From Amborella trichopoda (Eukaryota; Streptophyta; Magnoliopsida; Amborellales; Amborellaceae): DNA of 64,000 bases. The notes under the pieces were generated by a model. The model did no database searches and had not been told where the DNA came from. It saw only the letters and a program-made list of their open reading frames with translations. The translations under genes were made by a program, and so were the position numbers. Below, one piece after another: positions 47,801 to 56,710 of this stretch (its first letter is position 1; each line of letters begins with the position of its first letter). The stretch spans positions 3,689,323-3,753,322 of the forward strand of contig NW_006499897.1 of assembly GCF_000471905.2 (NCBI RefSeq), given 5' to 3'.

Positions 47801-50080
47801 TCCACCATGTCTCAAAAAAATTTTAACAGGTTTAAAATTAATAGGTATTGTCTATTTCTAGCCTCACGGCATGGTTTTTTTTTCTGCTTCAGCATCTAAT
47901 AATTTTGGATAAATTTGTTCCTATGTTTCATGAAGTCGTTTTTGTATTAGTCTTTCAATGTTGTTCATTCTGGTGGTTTAATTACCCTGCATATTGCAGT
48001 TTCTGGCCCCTTTTTGTTTATCTTTTCTTGCTAAATCATAATTATTTTTTGCTGAATTTTTTGGGGCATTTTGCTATTAGGGCATGACGATTCTTGGGGT
48101 TTTTGAAAATTTGTGGTTAATAATCATCAAATTCTTCTCAGAACTGGTTAATGATTGCTAAGCTTTTTTCACTTCTTTCGCATAATTTTCTGAGCTAGTG
48201 TTGTAGTGGTTATTGTCCAAGACATATATTCTTGTTAAGGCATATCAAAGTTGAAATCCTTGTCAGGGGTTATAAATGTGTTGCACCACGATGCAGTGAT
48301 GTGGTTAAGATTTCCTTGAGCAGCATCATATTTGATATTTTCTTATTTCCAGGTCCCTGCTTGGTCCTGTACGTGGAACTTAGATAATCCAAGTCAAGTT
48401 TATGCAGGATTGCAGGTTGGTTAATTGTTTTGGTCTTAGATGCTTCATTGTGGAAAAGAGGGAGGTTTTTCATGTACTTTTCGTTCTTGCAGAATGGAAG
48501 CCTCTTGATGTTTGATCTACGGCAAACTGCTCAAGCGGTCGAAGTCATTTATGGTTTGTCTAGTCAGCCAATTCATACTGTCCACTCTCTTACACCTGCT
48601 CTCTTCCACAATTCAACATACAATGCTAGATCACTTCTAAGTGCTTCTGCAATTGGTCCCTGTTTGTGGAGAGTTGGAGTCACAGAAAGGTATATTTAAC
48701 AAACATGTGTATGAGTGCATCTTAAATTTTCTCTTATATTCCCTGGCTGGTCATACGTTTAGATGTTCTCTAATTGTTTTTTTCACTGCACTCTATGGCT
48801 AAGACTTGGCTTTTTCCTCATTTTGATCGATGGACTTTCAACATGGGTCTCTCCTACACCCACATATTCTCATGTTGTTTTTTCTATCATTCTTGTTGTA
48901 GCTCTGTTGTCTCGTTTTTTTTTTGAGTGTTAACAAAAATATTATTAAAATAGTTAATGAGAGTCCCCTGGTGGGCAAGAATAGACCCACTGGCCCTATA
49001 CAAAATGTGATACAAAGACTGCCCCCTCACAAGTATACAAAAACGAATAGCTCTGTTGTCTCTTTCTTCTCCCTTATTTTTGTGGTTGGAAGTATTCGTC
49101 TCATACCTTTGGTACTCTATATACTCAACCGAAATGTCACGTATTCTGGCTATACATGCATGTAGACAGCTATTTTAATATTTCAAAACTGATATATCTA
49201 AATTTGCCACTGCTCTTCTTTTTTCGTGATGTTTTTATCTTGTTACATTTATGAGAACCATCTACTACCCAGACAATAAGTCCGTTGTGTTAGGGTTTCT
49301 CGCCAGAGAAAATAATACAATAGCATTGTCTTCTTTTCTTTCTTTTTTTTTCTTCTTTTTTTAAAAAACTGTTGACTTTGTATCAAGTGAAAGGGATATA
49401 CAAGTTATTTACTTTAATTCTTTATATGCCAATTTGCCAGAGTGAAACCTTTTTCCCTGCATCTCATGTACTTGGTATTCTAGATATGTAGTACGAAAGT
49501 TTAAATTTAAATTCGTATTATGAAACATGTTGTACTTGAAATTATTTCTTGATTGTGACAAAAAGAACTTCACAAACCCTGACATTGAGACATTGGCAGG
49601 CCTTGCTTGGTTCCTGGCTTTGAAGATCAAGGTGTGTGTATATCACTAGCCCATTGCAATTCAACCAAAAGTACAGTTGCTACATTTCGACCCAAAGTCT
49701 CCATGTCCAATGACTATGCATTGTCTCAACCCATGGGTTCCCCTTCTCAAATTTCCTGGAGAGAAGGGTCCCATTTTCTCCTCAAAATGGAAGAGGATGG
49801 TAGTTATCAAAGGCAAGGAATCATGTCATGTAATGTGAGTTCAGTTCGTATGCCAAAGTCTGCAATAATTACCTTGGAAGATAACCGTTCACTCTTCGCA
49901 TATGGAGATGAAGAGAGTCGTAGGGTTTGTGTTTGGGACATGCAATCTTTAGATGTTGTCTCACGCCTTAGGCCACACCAGGATCCAGTCCTCGATTTGA
50001 AGTATTCAAATGCTCTGGGAATGGGTTTACTCGGTTGTGTCAGTGAGAACATGCTCCAAATCTACTCCTGCAATATCTAA
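20880..50080 (+). CDS. RFWD3: RFWD3-type RING/WD40 E3 ubiquitin ligase, complete, 14 exons
   Basis: Exons: 20,880-21,328; 35,489-35,567; 35,680-35,769; 35,889-35,933; 38,427-38,462; 39,071-39,109; 39,267-39,369; 39,945-40,012; 44,131-44,241; 44,362-44,513; 44,613-44,652; 48,353-48,415; 48,493-48,689; 49,600-50,080. All junctions are GT-AG and phases agree; the sum is 1,953 nt, 650 residues plus TAA. Residues 1-130 are acidic and probably disordered. The RING spans about 134-184 (CPIC 134-137, CGH 154-156, C162, CPQC 177-180). Heptads (about 207-280) come from in-phase exons of 15, 12, 13 and about 34 codons. The WD40 region fills about 304-650 (GGTHFLTK, RLALLASMGKKLSIVS, SNNVVIKYDL, GLQNGSLLMFDLRQT, PKSAIITLEDNRSLFA). 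Human RFWD3 ubiquitylates RPA and RAD51 at stalled forks; a like nuclear role here is inferred. Intron 1 (14,160 bp) splits the C150 codon. The ATG has G at -3 and G at +4. Confidence 0.92.
21329..22600. other. RFWD3 intron 1, first part
   Basis: Contains imperfect duplicates of 'aacaagatagaaaagtgtatatta' (about 21,690-21,745) and two similar phrases with 'actctccttcaactcgag/agcctaaag' (about 21,870 and 21,965). No gene on either strand is supported. Confidence 0.45.
22611..22728. repeat. ~50-bp direct repeat pair
   Basis: The phrase 'ttattgtcgctattttt' through 'actagtccacccctagt' occurs at 22,611-22,660 and 22,679-22,728 with few differences, separated by a T-rich spacer. Confidence 0.85.
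22928..23020. repeat. Short minisatellite, ~27-bp unit, about 3.5 copies
   Basis: Units of the type 'gccacttttcatgcaaaaaggggg' repeat in tandem, with the G run varying from five to six. The open frames on both strands are products of the repeat. Confidence 0.85.
23576..25028 (+). mobile_element. 5'-truncated L1-type LINE with 18-bp target-site duplication
   Basis: AGACAACCAACCTAGAGA occurs at 23,558-23,575 and 25,029-25,046, and the 3' end is an A run at about 25,016-25,028. On the + strand the element gives a reverse-transcriptase zinc-binding segment ('NPHLFIHC'-like, 23,960-24,010) and an RNase H segment (GVGAVFRDHLGNNTLAFFS, IGHADSQLAASLALLTGLK, LIVEGDAKTL, 24,420-24,610), in broken frames. 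It lies in the same direction as the host gene in RFWD3 intron 1. Confidence 0.9.
25713..26016. mobile_element. Mutator-like MITE (copy 1), 304 bp, 9-bp TSD
   Basis: Begins GGAAAAATATTTGG and ends in the complementary type ...AAAAGTGTGTCC. Subterminal GGTGAGTnnGTTAACTCA palindromes sit at both ends. It is flanked by TATCTTAAA (25,704-25,712) and TAACTTAAA (26,017-26,025), eight of nine bases alike. Length and structure match the copy at 39,615-39,919. A 9-bp duplication is typical of Mutator-like elements. Confidence 0.75.
26551..26745 (-). mobile_element. LTR-retrotransposon start: primer-binding site and short gag-like frame
   Basis: On the - strand 'tggtatcagagc' (26,729-26,740) is the usual plant primer-binding site complementary to initiator methionine tRNA. 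A short frame of about 60 residues rich in I, N and K follows (IIEIANKQNKGSINQAMERF) and then stops. A 5' LTR would lie to the right of 26,745. Its outer end was not located and no other retroviral-type domain remains. Confidence 0.55.
26746..29834. other. RFWD3 intron 1, unresolved repeat-like DNA
   Basis: The left part (to about 27,480) is a candidate LTR of the element above. The remainder is AT-rich with no supportable frame on either strand. Confidence 0.35.
30320..31305 (+). pseudogene. Triple BED-type zinc-finger ORF of a hAT-like element
   Basis: Three related modules in one frame start at G-D-P-G-(W/stop)-K-Y-G-Y and run to 'REEI': module 1 near 30,349-30,540, module 2 near 30,612-30,800, module 3 near 30,879-31,065, with periods of 264 and 267 bp. 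Each has the BED layout: a Cys pair, then '.GGI.RFKKHLAGIKGDV..CKNV'. The first Cys pair is CNFC in module 1, CNFF in module 2 and YNYC in module 3, so modules 2 and 3 each lack one ligand. The Trp codon is TAG in modules 1 (30,359) and 2 (30,623) but TGG in module 3. Modules 2-3 plus the tail form an open frame of about 227 codons from after 30,625, with the longest ATG-started part at 30,800. The C-terminal tail is very acidic (EEEEEEEDSEETEEDERY) and ends at TAA 31,303-31,305. BED fingers bind DNA in hAT transposases; no catalytic domain is present. Confidence 0.65.
31177..31447 (+). repeat. ~140-bp tandem duplication of the acidic-tail coding segment
   Basis: The segment starting 'agattcagaagaaacagaag' occurs at 31,177 and again at 31,316, nearly identical to the terminal (GATGAT)n-TGTT. 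The second copy lies after the stop codon and keeps an open acidic frame. Confidence 0.92.
31960..35200 (+). mobile_element. RTE-clade LINE, nearly full length but inactive
   Basis: A leader (31,960-32,230) shared with the short copies at 780 and 4,660 is followed by an endonuclease region (RLAAWNVG, ACLQETKW, 32,245-32,870). Next comes a reverse transcriptase region (WLKSTVMLIYKNKGDIQNCTNY, SENQFGFILGRSTIEAIFL, 33,600-34,020; WCMLFANDMVF near 34,310-34,345). The C-terminal region (SLLYGAECWAVMKQHTHRM, 34,790-34,850; ARGRPKRTWLEVVR, 35,026-35,070) leads to a 3' tail of (GATGAT)n at 35,170-35,195. Stops and frameshifts are frequent, and the expected F-A-D-D catalytic motif reads F-A-N-D. An internal 94-bp duplication lies at 34,629-34,816. 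It ends about 290 bp before RFWD3 exon 2. Confidence 0.85.
34629..34816 (+). repeat. 94-bp tandem duplication inside the RTE LINE
   Basis: The stretch from 'gttttatgtgatcgccgcat' to 'ggaatgccaaa' is repeated at once from 34,723, with about a dozen differences. Confidence 0.9.
35934..38426 (+). other. RFWD3 intron 4, no second gene seen
   Basis: T-rich host-like intron between coiled-coil exons. The open frames are short and hydrophobic, as expected of translated poly-T-rich intron. It includes the 26-bp duplication at 37,843-37,894. Confidence 0.5.
37843..37894. repeat. Perfect 26-bp tandem duplication
   Basis: 'attggtttcaaagaaatatg...' with a 26-bp period occurs twice without mismatch, at 37,843-37,868 and 37,869-37,894. 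Confidence 0.95.
39615..39919. mobile_element. Mutator-like MITE (copy 2), 305 bp, exact 9-bp TSD
   Basis: Begins GGACATGGTTTTGGTGAGTC and ends GACTCACCAAACATTTTTCC, inverted copies of each other. The right terminus contains the perfect 18-bp palindrome GTGAGTCGGCCGACTCAC. ATTAACTTT flanks it at 39,606-39,614 and 39,920-39,928. The element sits in RFWD3 intron 7, its right end 25 bp before the first base of exon 8. Confidence 0.85.
41800..42090. repeat. CT-rich low-complexity tract
   Basis: Runs of (TC)n occur at about 41,850-41,870 and 42,067-42,081 within pyrimidine-rich DNA. The serine/leucine-rich open frames in it come from composition. Confidence 0.85.
43300..43560. mobile_element. hAT-MITE-like fragment
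   Basis: 'atcccccaaaacctttttccc' and GC-rich subterminal sequence (ccacctgggctggtgcctagaag-type) end in 'cttcttaaacactgg', resembling the CAGTGTTT-type terminus of the other hAT MITEs. The partner terminus was not identified. Confidence 0.5.
45530..45640. repeat. TG/CATG-rich microsatellite
   Basis: Alternating purine-pyrimidine sequence: catgcatgcatgtgtgtgtg followed by variants of (TG)n and TGTATC. Long alternating tracts can adopt left-handed DNA. Confidence 0.85.
47197..47434. repeat. 119-bp tandem duplication
   Basis: Copies at 47,197-47,315 and 47,316-47,434, beginning 'cctttggcaac' and ending near 'aaaaatgggcatgaa', differ at only a few positions. Confidence 0.93.
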
Positions 50081-50199
50081 TGTGGTTATTGAAGGGGGCT
50101 TAGGCAAGCTAGTTCTTTATACAAATGTACATAGTTTTTTGCTGTGTAAATTATCATAATAGCGCATGGTTAAATCTTAGTGAGTTCTTTTGTTTTAGC

Positions 50200-50205
50200 A
50201 ATAAA
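50200..50205 (+). terminator. Candidate poly(A) signal of the RFWD3 gene
   Basis: AATAAA lies 120 bp after the stop codon in a T-rich 3' region, a plausible near-upstream element. Plant signals are degenerate, so this is tentative. Confidence 0.35.
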
Positions 50206-50437
50206 TACTAAATAAGTGGGTTAGGCCTTTTTTGTTTCTTTTGAGCCTGTGTGTCCATTTCCTTGTCTGAACATTTTGAGGTTGTAGCAGAATGGAAAAG
50301 ATTTAGGTTGCTTTCAGAATTTGAGGGACTGGATGGATGATATCACTGCTTTACTAGTTGTGTAGAGAAATGGAAGCCGGAAAGGATGTTTAATGTATGG
50401 AAAAATGTCCAAATTTTGTCCGAAATTAACTTCTAGT

Positions 50438-50926
50438 ACTATTAATGTGTCTAATTATTCTCCTTTAGTGGTAACTGTTCATTGATGTGTAGCTGTGTTC
50501 CAGCATTGCTAAACTTCAGCAGTGTAATCCATTTAAAATGCATTAAGCTATTGTCCTTTTCCGTTTTTGTAGAACTTTGTTTGGATGGGTTTATTAAGTC
50601 CTCGATTTATTTTGTTTACAACAGGACTTTTTGGAAGTCAGAGTGCTTCTTTGATCAACTATAATGATTCTATTATTATAACTATTAATGTGTCTAATTA
50701 TTCTCCTTTAGTGGTAACTGTTCATTGATGTGTAGCTGTGTTCCAGCATTGCTAAACTTCAGCAGTGAATCCATTTAAAATGCATTAAGCTATTGTCCTT
50801 TTCCGTTTTTGTAGAACGTTGTTTGGATGGGTTTATTAAGTCCTCTATTTATTTTGTTTACAACAGGACTTTTTGGAAGTCAGAGTACTTCTTGGATCAA
50901 CTATAATGAATGATTCTATTATTATA
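50438..50926. repeat. 243-bp tandem duplication downstream of RFWD3
   Basis: The unit 'actattaatgtgtctaatta' to 'ttctattattata' occurs at 50,438-50,680 and 50,681-50,926 with only a handful of differences. It lies in the 3' flank or extended 3' UTR of the gene. Confidence 0.95.
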
Positions 50927-50930
50927 AATA

Positions 50931-50957
50931 CCCCCTTCCCTTCCCTTCCCTTCCCTT
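50931..50957. repeat. (CCCTT)n microsatellite
   Basis: Four to five CCTTC/CCCTT units directly follow the 243-bp duplication. Confidence 0.9.
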
Positions 50958-51216
50958 AATTCAATTTTTTAGACATCCTACCCCTCAAAACGTTTTGTAT
51001 CCCATTTTAAATCTTAACAATTTTTTTCCTTATATTTATCTCCCCAATATAAAAGTCTATGGATTTAGAACAAAAATGTCTTTACGTTCTCTTTTCTCTT
51101 CTATTTTTGGCGTAATGTGACTCTTTTTAACCGCACGTTCTTCTACAGTAAAAACCCATTCACTCTCTCTCTCTTTAAAAATACCCCAGTAGAACTCTCT
51201 TTCTCTCTCTTTAACA

Positions 51217-51462
51217 AGATTTCATTGGAATGAAAAGTATAGTGTTCTGTTGGGGCAGTAGCCCCAAATAAGAGAAATAAGCCCAAATACAAAGAGAAAG
51301 TTACATCATAGTAGTGTCTTTAGCTAGGGAATCAGTATCAGATTTCATTGGAATGAAAAGTATAGTGTTCTGTTCGTGCAGTAGCCCCAAATAAGAGAAA
51401 TAAGCCCAAATACAAAGAGAAAGTTACATCATAGTAGAGTCTTTAGCTAGGGAATCAGTATC
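51217..51462. repeat. 123-bp tandem duplication
   Basis: Copies at 51,217-51,339 and 51,340-51,462 ('agatttcattggaatgaaaa' to 'gggaatcagtatc') differ at very few positions. Confidence 0.95.
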
Positions 51463-52696
51463 AGAAGTCCTTTCCCTATTGACATATGAAAATTGTTACC
51501 TCCTTTCGAATTGGATTCCATTCCATGCAATTCAATACTTGAACAATTAAGAGTGAGATTGGACAATGCCCCTAGGCATTTTCTTCCTTCTAATGTTGCT
51601 AATGGAATTAAGTTGAAAACATTAAGAAATAGGAGCATACAATGGAATTAAGTTGAAAATAGTTACATAAAATAGGAATATCAGAAATAATTTAAATAAA
51701 TATAAATAAAAGGGCAAATATCTCCATATTTGTTATTTTTAGATTTTATTTTTTAATAAATCCGAAGTTTTAAAAAATACCTTTCAACCCTCTAGCCACT
51801 TTAAACCTTTTTTTTAACTTAAACAAATGTGAGAAAGACGTACACTTTCTAAACCCAATCCCTTATCTCTCTTCATTTATATACTTCAAACTTTTTTTTT
51901 TTCTCTCGTGTTGTCTTCACTCTCTCTCCTCCTGTGTGTATCCAAACACCTCTCTCTCTTCTCCAGTAACCTCTTACCACCAAGCAACCCTACTTCGAGT
52001 TGGTAAGCCTATGAACCAACCTTAGTACCAGTTTTCGCAATCGCTTCGACCACTTCCAAGAGCTGATTTGCAGAGAGGGAACCAGTTGATTGAGACCCAA
52101 TTTTCCTATAATTTCTCTCTCTTTCGACATGAGATAAAATTGCCCCACAACAACTGCTACCCATTGACTTGGTATTAAGGGATAACTGATTTCCATGCTT
52201 CACCCTTAAACTCGGCTCATGGGGAGAAGGTTTCGATAATTTAGTAAATGGTGTGAAATCAGAGAGAGAGAGATAGAGAACTAAGGATGAGAGAGAAAGT
52301 TTCGGAAATAGCTTTGAGGCGAGAGAGAGAATGAACAATCTCTACTCTCTATTGAGAGGTGGGCTCAATTCAACTTTTAAAAACAATAGGTCTTTTTAGA
52401 TATGTTTGGCCCAAAAAAACAGGTTTAAAGTAGCTCAAGAGGTTAGAAGAAATAAAATCTACAATTTTTATGCCTCAAGATATATTTTAAAACATTGGGT
52501 CTATTGTGAAATGAAACCTAAAAATATGGGGTATGAAGATATTTTCCCTAAATGAAAATAAGGGAAAATTTTATGGAGTCCCTTAAAAGAAAATTCAATT
52601 TCATGGTAGCCCACCTCTCTTAAATTTCCTATCTTGTAGCCAGAATTTTAAAAAATATATGTCATTCCACTCCTCCAATATCTACGGTCGATAATT
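51463..52696. other. Intergenic, no gene seen
   Basis: AT-rich with CT-rich tracts (51,900-51,970) and GA-rich tracts (52,260-52,340). The - strand frames are serine-rich translations of these tracts. Confidence 0.45.
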
Positions 52697-53230
52697 CATG
52701 ATAATAGAGAGATTGAAGAAATCAAAGCGAGGTAGGCTTAGTGAAGATGTACATCCAGAGTTTTATGAGATCGCCGCATATAATTGCGACTGAATGAGAA
52801 GTTTTATAGGATGGTTGTAGGACCAGCCATGCTTGATAGGATAGAATGTTGGGCGGTCAAAAAACAATATATCCATAAGATGTACTTAGTTGAAATGAGG
52901 ATGTTGAAATGGATAAGTGGCAAGATAAGAAATGATAGAATGAATACATATAAGGGAACTTATTTATGGCTTCAATGGGCAATAAGATAAGGGAAAGTCG
53001 ACTAAGGATGGGTTGGCCATGTACATTATAGACTTAATACAACACCAGTTAAAAAGTACAATTTGATTCAATTAAAAGGCTCTAAAAAGGTTAGAGGAAA
53101 ATCAGTAAGAAAAGGTATAGTGACTTTTGCTTTTACTGAGGGTATGACTCTTGATAGAGAAAAATGGAAGACTATATTTCATGTAGCTTACCCCAAATAA
53201 TTGGAATAAGGCTTGGATGATCATGATCAC
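52697..53230 (+). mobile_element. RTE LINE 3' fragment
   Basis: Aligns by eye with the 3' quarter of the LINE at 31,960-35,200. It shares 'gagagattga', 'atcgccgcata', 'ttctataggacaaatg-type', the GAECWAV-like frame at about 52,850 and 'ataagtggcaagataagaa'. It ends in 'taccccaaataattggaa' and a GATGATCATGATCA tail. Truncated at the 5' side; frames broken. Confidence 0.82.
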
Positions 53231-53794
53231 TCCACTTCTTTTTACTTCACTTGTATTCCTTTGTTATCTTAATCTCAATACGTACCCCAAATAAAATGTG
53301 CAATTTTTACCCAAAATCTCTTTCTTTTGTCCCTAAAAAAAAGGAATAGAAGCTAGAAGCGGCAAATGAGAGATATTCAAGTAAAAATATTTCGTGAGAT
53401 CAAAGTAGGATAAAGGGTAGAGGAGAGATATAAGGACGGGTGGGATGATACAGACTTGTAAAAATTAATGCCACAATAGGACAAATAAGGGAGGGATTAT
53501 TACAAAATAAGTAATTTTTGAAGGCTTCATAAGAAGTTTGCTCTAAAAGTAAAACAGTGTAGAAATAATATTGAATAAATTACCATTTGATTGTAATACA
53601 TAAGCATAAGAATGGCATGTGCCACTATCTAGTCTTGTATAACTTTGCCCATTAGCCTTCCATAAGGAGAGAATCATGCTTTGTAAGGGCATAGAAAGAG
53701 AGTATCAGGACTAATTTGCATAAAGAGATCAAGAGTAAAATCTAAGTAATGAAAGGGGGGGTCATTATTGAATGATGAAGACCATGGAATGGCT
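53231..53794. other. Intergenic, no gene seen
   Basis: A-rich unique sequence with no frame or repeat recognised. Confidence 0.4.
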
Positions 53795-54090
53795 GATTTG
53801 GCCATGGTGTGCCCGGGCCCAGGCCTAGCCCAATATTTTACAGTCAGGCCCTTGCCGAATCATTTGGGCTTGTCCTACATGTAAATGGCTGCAAATTTCT
53901 CGGGTATGAGAAGGGTTGGGCTTCCCCGGGGGCCAGCCCAGCCATAATTGGGCCCAAACAATTCAGGCTACATGTCGCTCGAGGCGAGCTCGAGGACCTC
54001 TTTGAGAGCCTGAACCCCAGTGCAGTGGGCCGGCCCATCTCGTAAGGGCCAGACCCCTAGTGCTGTGGGCGGCCCATCTTGTAAGGCCAG
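53795..54090. repeat. GC-rich GGGCCC/CCCATCT repeat fragment
   Basis: GC-rich block with a ~40-bp internal duplication ('agtg.agtgggccggcccatctcgtaagggccaga' twice, about 54,017 and 54,058). A related GC-rich block occurs at 60,415-60,545. Probably a transposable-element remnant; the open frame through it is a composition effect. Confidence 0.5.
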
Positions 54091-56710
54091 AAACACTCAG
54101 ACTCCTGCTATTTTGTTAAGCCAAAAGATTTCATACTCCTGTGGGATCGTATTGTCCGTTTGCTCCCTGACGTAAAATCTAAAGTAGGAATAATTTCAAG
54201 ACCCCAAATTTTAGAGATGTAGGAAAAAAAAAAAAAGAAATTCCAAATTGTGCTTTTCAAGGCCTCTAAAAAAATAATATTTTAAGAATGAACACATACC
54301 GTCCAATATTATGAGGGAGAGATGGAAAACTCAAAATTCAAAATTCTTCTTCTGAAAATAATTATTTAGTGACTCTTAGGAGGTTCCCAAAATTTTAAAT
54401 TAAAAAAATCCTCCAAAGTGAGTTTTTTACCCTAACGCGTAGTTGAACAATATTACTCCAGCAGGAGCATAGTACAGGCTCGCTTATGTTAAAAGTAGAG
54501 AGGTAGAGATTAGTAATTCCGAACACTCTAAACTTAATTAACACCCTCTTTGTGTTTCGTGGTCGACCTTTATACACAGACGTTTCCTTATTGGCGTAGG
54601 AAAAGTTTAAAATATATTTTACTCTCATTGGAGTACAATGTCCAAAAACTCCACTTAGAAGTAATTTTAAGACAAGATGTAAATTCTTAATTAACTTGCA
54701 AAAAAAAAAAAAACCTAATTGTATTTTTTTATGCACTTGAAAATAATAATATCTGGAGGTTGAATAGAGGCTATCCAATTTTTAGATTGTAAGATCCAAG
54801 TGTTAAAAAACTTAATTTTCTTTTTTCTTTTTCTTTGAGAATAATTATTTTAGTAATTCTTCAATAGTTTCTAAAATTTCATATTAAAAATAATCCTTCC
54901 AAATAGGTCTCTTGCCAAAATAAACTATACCTCGAGGGAATGTGCTCTTATAAAAAATTTAAATAATACGAGTCACACTGAAACTGAACAGTTTTTTATA
55001 GAATATCACAATCAGCTCAAAAGCATTGAGCGTTGGTATGGACATATTTTCTTATTTTTCATTTGATGCTTACGTGGGAGAATTTTCACAAATCATTTTC
55101 CATCATATTCATTTAGCAGACCTCAATTAGGCGGAGAAAAGATTTGACAATGATGATGATGATTTGCCATTATACCCATTTATACATGAAAAACTCATAA
55201 AATAAGTTTTAAAGGTGAAAAAAACTTGAGAGTATTTATTTATGTTGCTAGGAGGTCACAATCATTTTCAACCTTTGGATGTAAAATCCTAAATTGTATC
55301 ACAACATTCGAGAAATCCTATTTTGAATTTTGTGCCTAATCTATAGCACATTTCCAACCACCCAATTTCCCTCTAACAATCAATGATTGTGATTTTTTTA
55401 TCGCAAAACTGAAAAGCCTATCTATTTATTACCTTCCATATTGGTACATTTATGAATTGTCCTAAGGGGGGCAGTCCAGACTAGCCTTTGTCTAGGGTTA
55501 AAAAATGGTATCTGAAGAGAGGGGGAGAGAGGTCCAGTTTGGATTGACCATTTAGCCACAAACAATAACATTTTCATCCCTGCTCATTAGTGACTAGTTT
55601 TATAAAGTGTTTGGTCATATCCAGTTAAGCATGAATGACACAGCAAAACCAGTTCTTCTCCCCTGTTGGAAAATGCTGCCAAGCGCTCCCAAATCAAGGA
55701 TAAAAACTTGTTTTACCCTTCTCAAATCAACTTAACCAAGGAAGAAAATCACAGCTTATCAACCGTACAAAAGGGAGTTGTTTATAAAGAGGGAAAAGCA
55801 GTTATCTTTTGTTTTAGTATGCAGAGATGTTTTGGTTACAATTTGTCGATAGCTGGGGCCACCAAAGGGAGGTGCCCATGAATGGTGTGGATCAGAAGAA
55901 GTAGGCCATTTTCCCCTCCTATATGGTCAAACGAAGGCGACAAATAGCCCTCATCTAAAAATTTATTCAGGCTTTATTTTTGAGATTAACTTTGTATTTT
56001 AGCTCGGTGCTGCATGACTGATTGGGAAAAAGGAAAACAAAAACAACTCCTCCACTAATGTTAGCATCTAGTAAACATAATTAGTTATATATGAAATCTA
56101 AAACAAGAGACAATGTCACAAAGATGGCACACAGAGAAAGCTCAGACCATTTGTTACACTTCGTATAAAAAATAGTTGAGTTGCACAACTGTATAAGAAA
56201 TTGTTTGAGTTACATAAGATCATAATCTCAAAGAAATAACAATCTCAAATAACTGATTGAATAAAAACTGATAAGAGTTTAAATTGCTGGGCATCAAATG
56301 AGACAAGAACTTTGAATTGTCTACATTAAAATAACATCAACTTCTACAAACTAATAAAGAGAAAGGACTATCAACTTCTATAGAACCTGCTGGTTAATCA
56401 GGTATGCTGTTTATGTAGACTGCAGATGCACCACCAATTCCCCAAAAATTGAAAATGGATGACCATGCATGCATAAATGAAAACGCTAATGTGAATGGAC
56501 ACATCCATGTATGCATATATGGGTTTACATATATGCATGCTCACCATAAAAGAGTAGGTGGCTATCATGGTTGGGCATGCTCTCCAGTAACAGAAGCACC
56601 ATCAATGCTAGAAAAGGACCGCCCGAGTTTTTTTTTTGTGTTGATGTTGAGACAGGCCACCAAGTTGAGGTAGCCGAATGAATATGAAGCGACAAAGATA
56701 TAGTGGTAGC
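54091..56710. other. Intergenic, no gene seen
   Basis: AT-rich sequence downstream of both converging genes. Short frames on both strands carry no domain or splice support. The part just left of 56,711 probably holds the 3' UTR of the phosphatase gene. Confidence 0.45.

Larger units (their letters stand above)
44653..48352 (+). other. RFWD3 intron 11
   Basis: Long intron between two WD40 exons. It contains a TG-rich microsatellite (45,530-45,640), a local repeat of 'gggatcattaaggag' (45,650 and 45,700) and the 119-bp duplication at 47,197-47,434. Open frames up to about 85 codons show no domain and no splice support. Confidence 0.45.

Noticed and set aside
53809-54045. 78-codon ORF in GC-rich DNA
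   Set aside because: Both strands are open because of GC-rich repeat composition; internal duplication marks it as repeat DNA.
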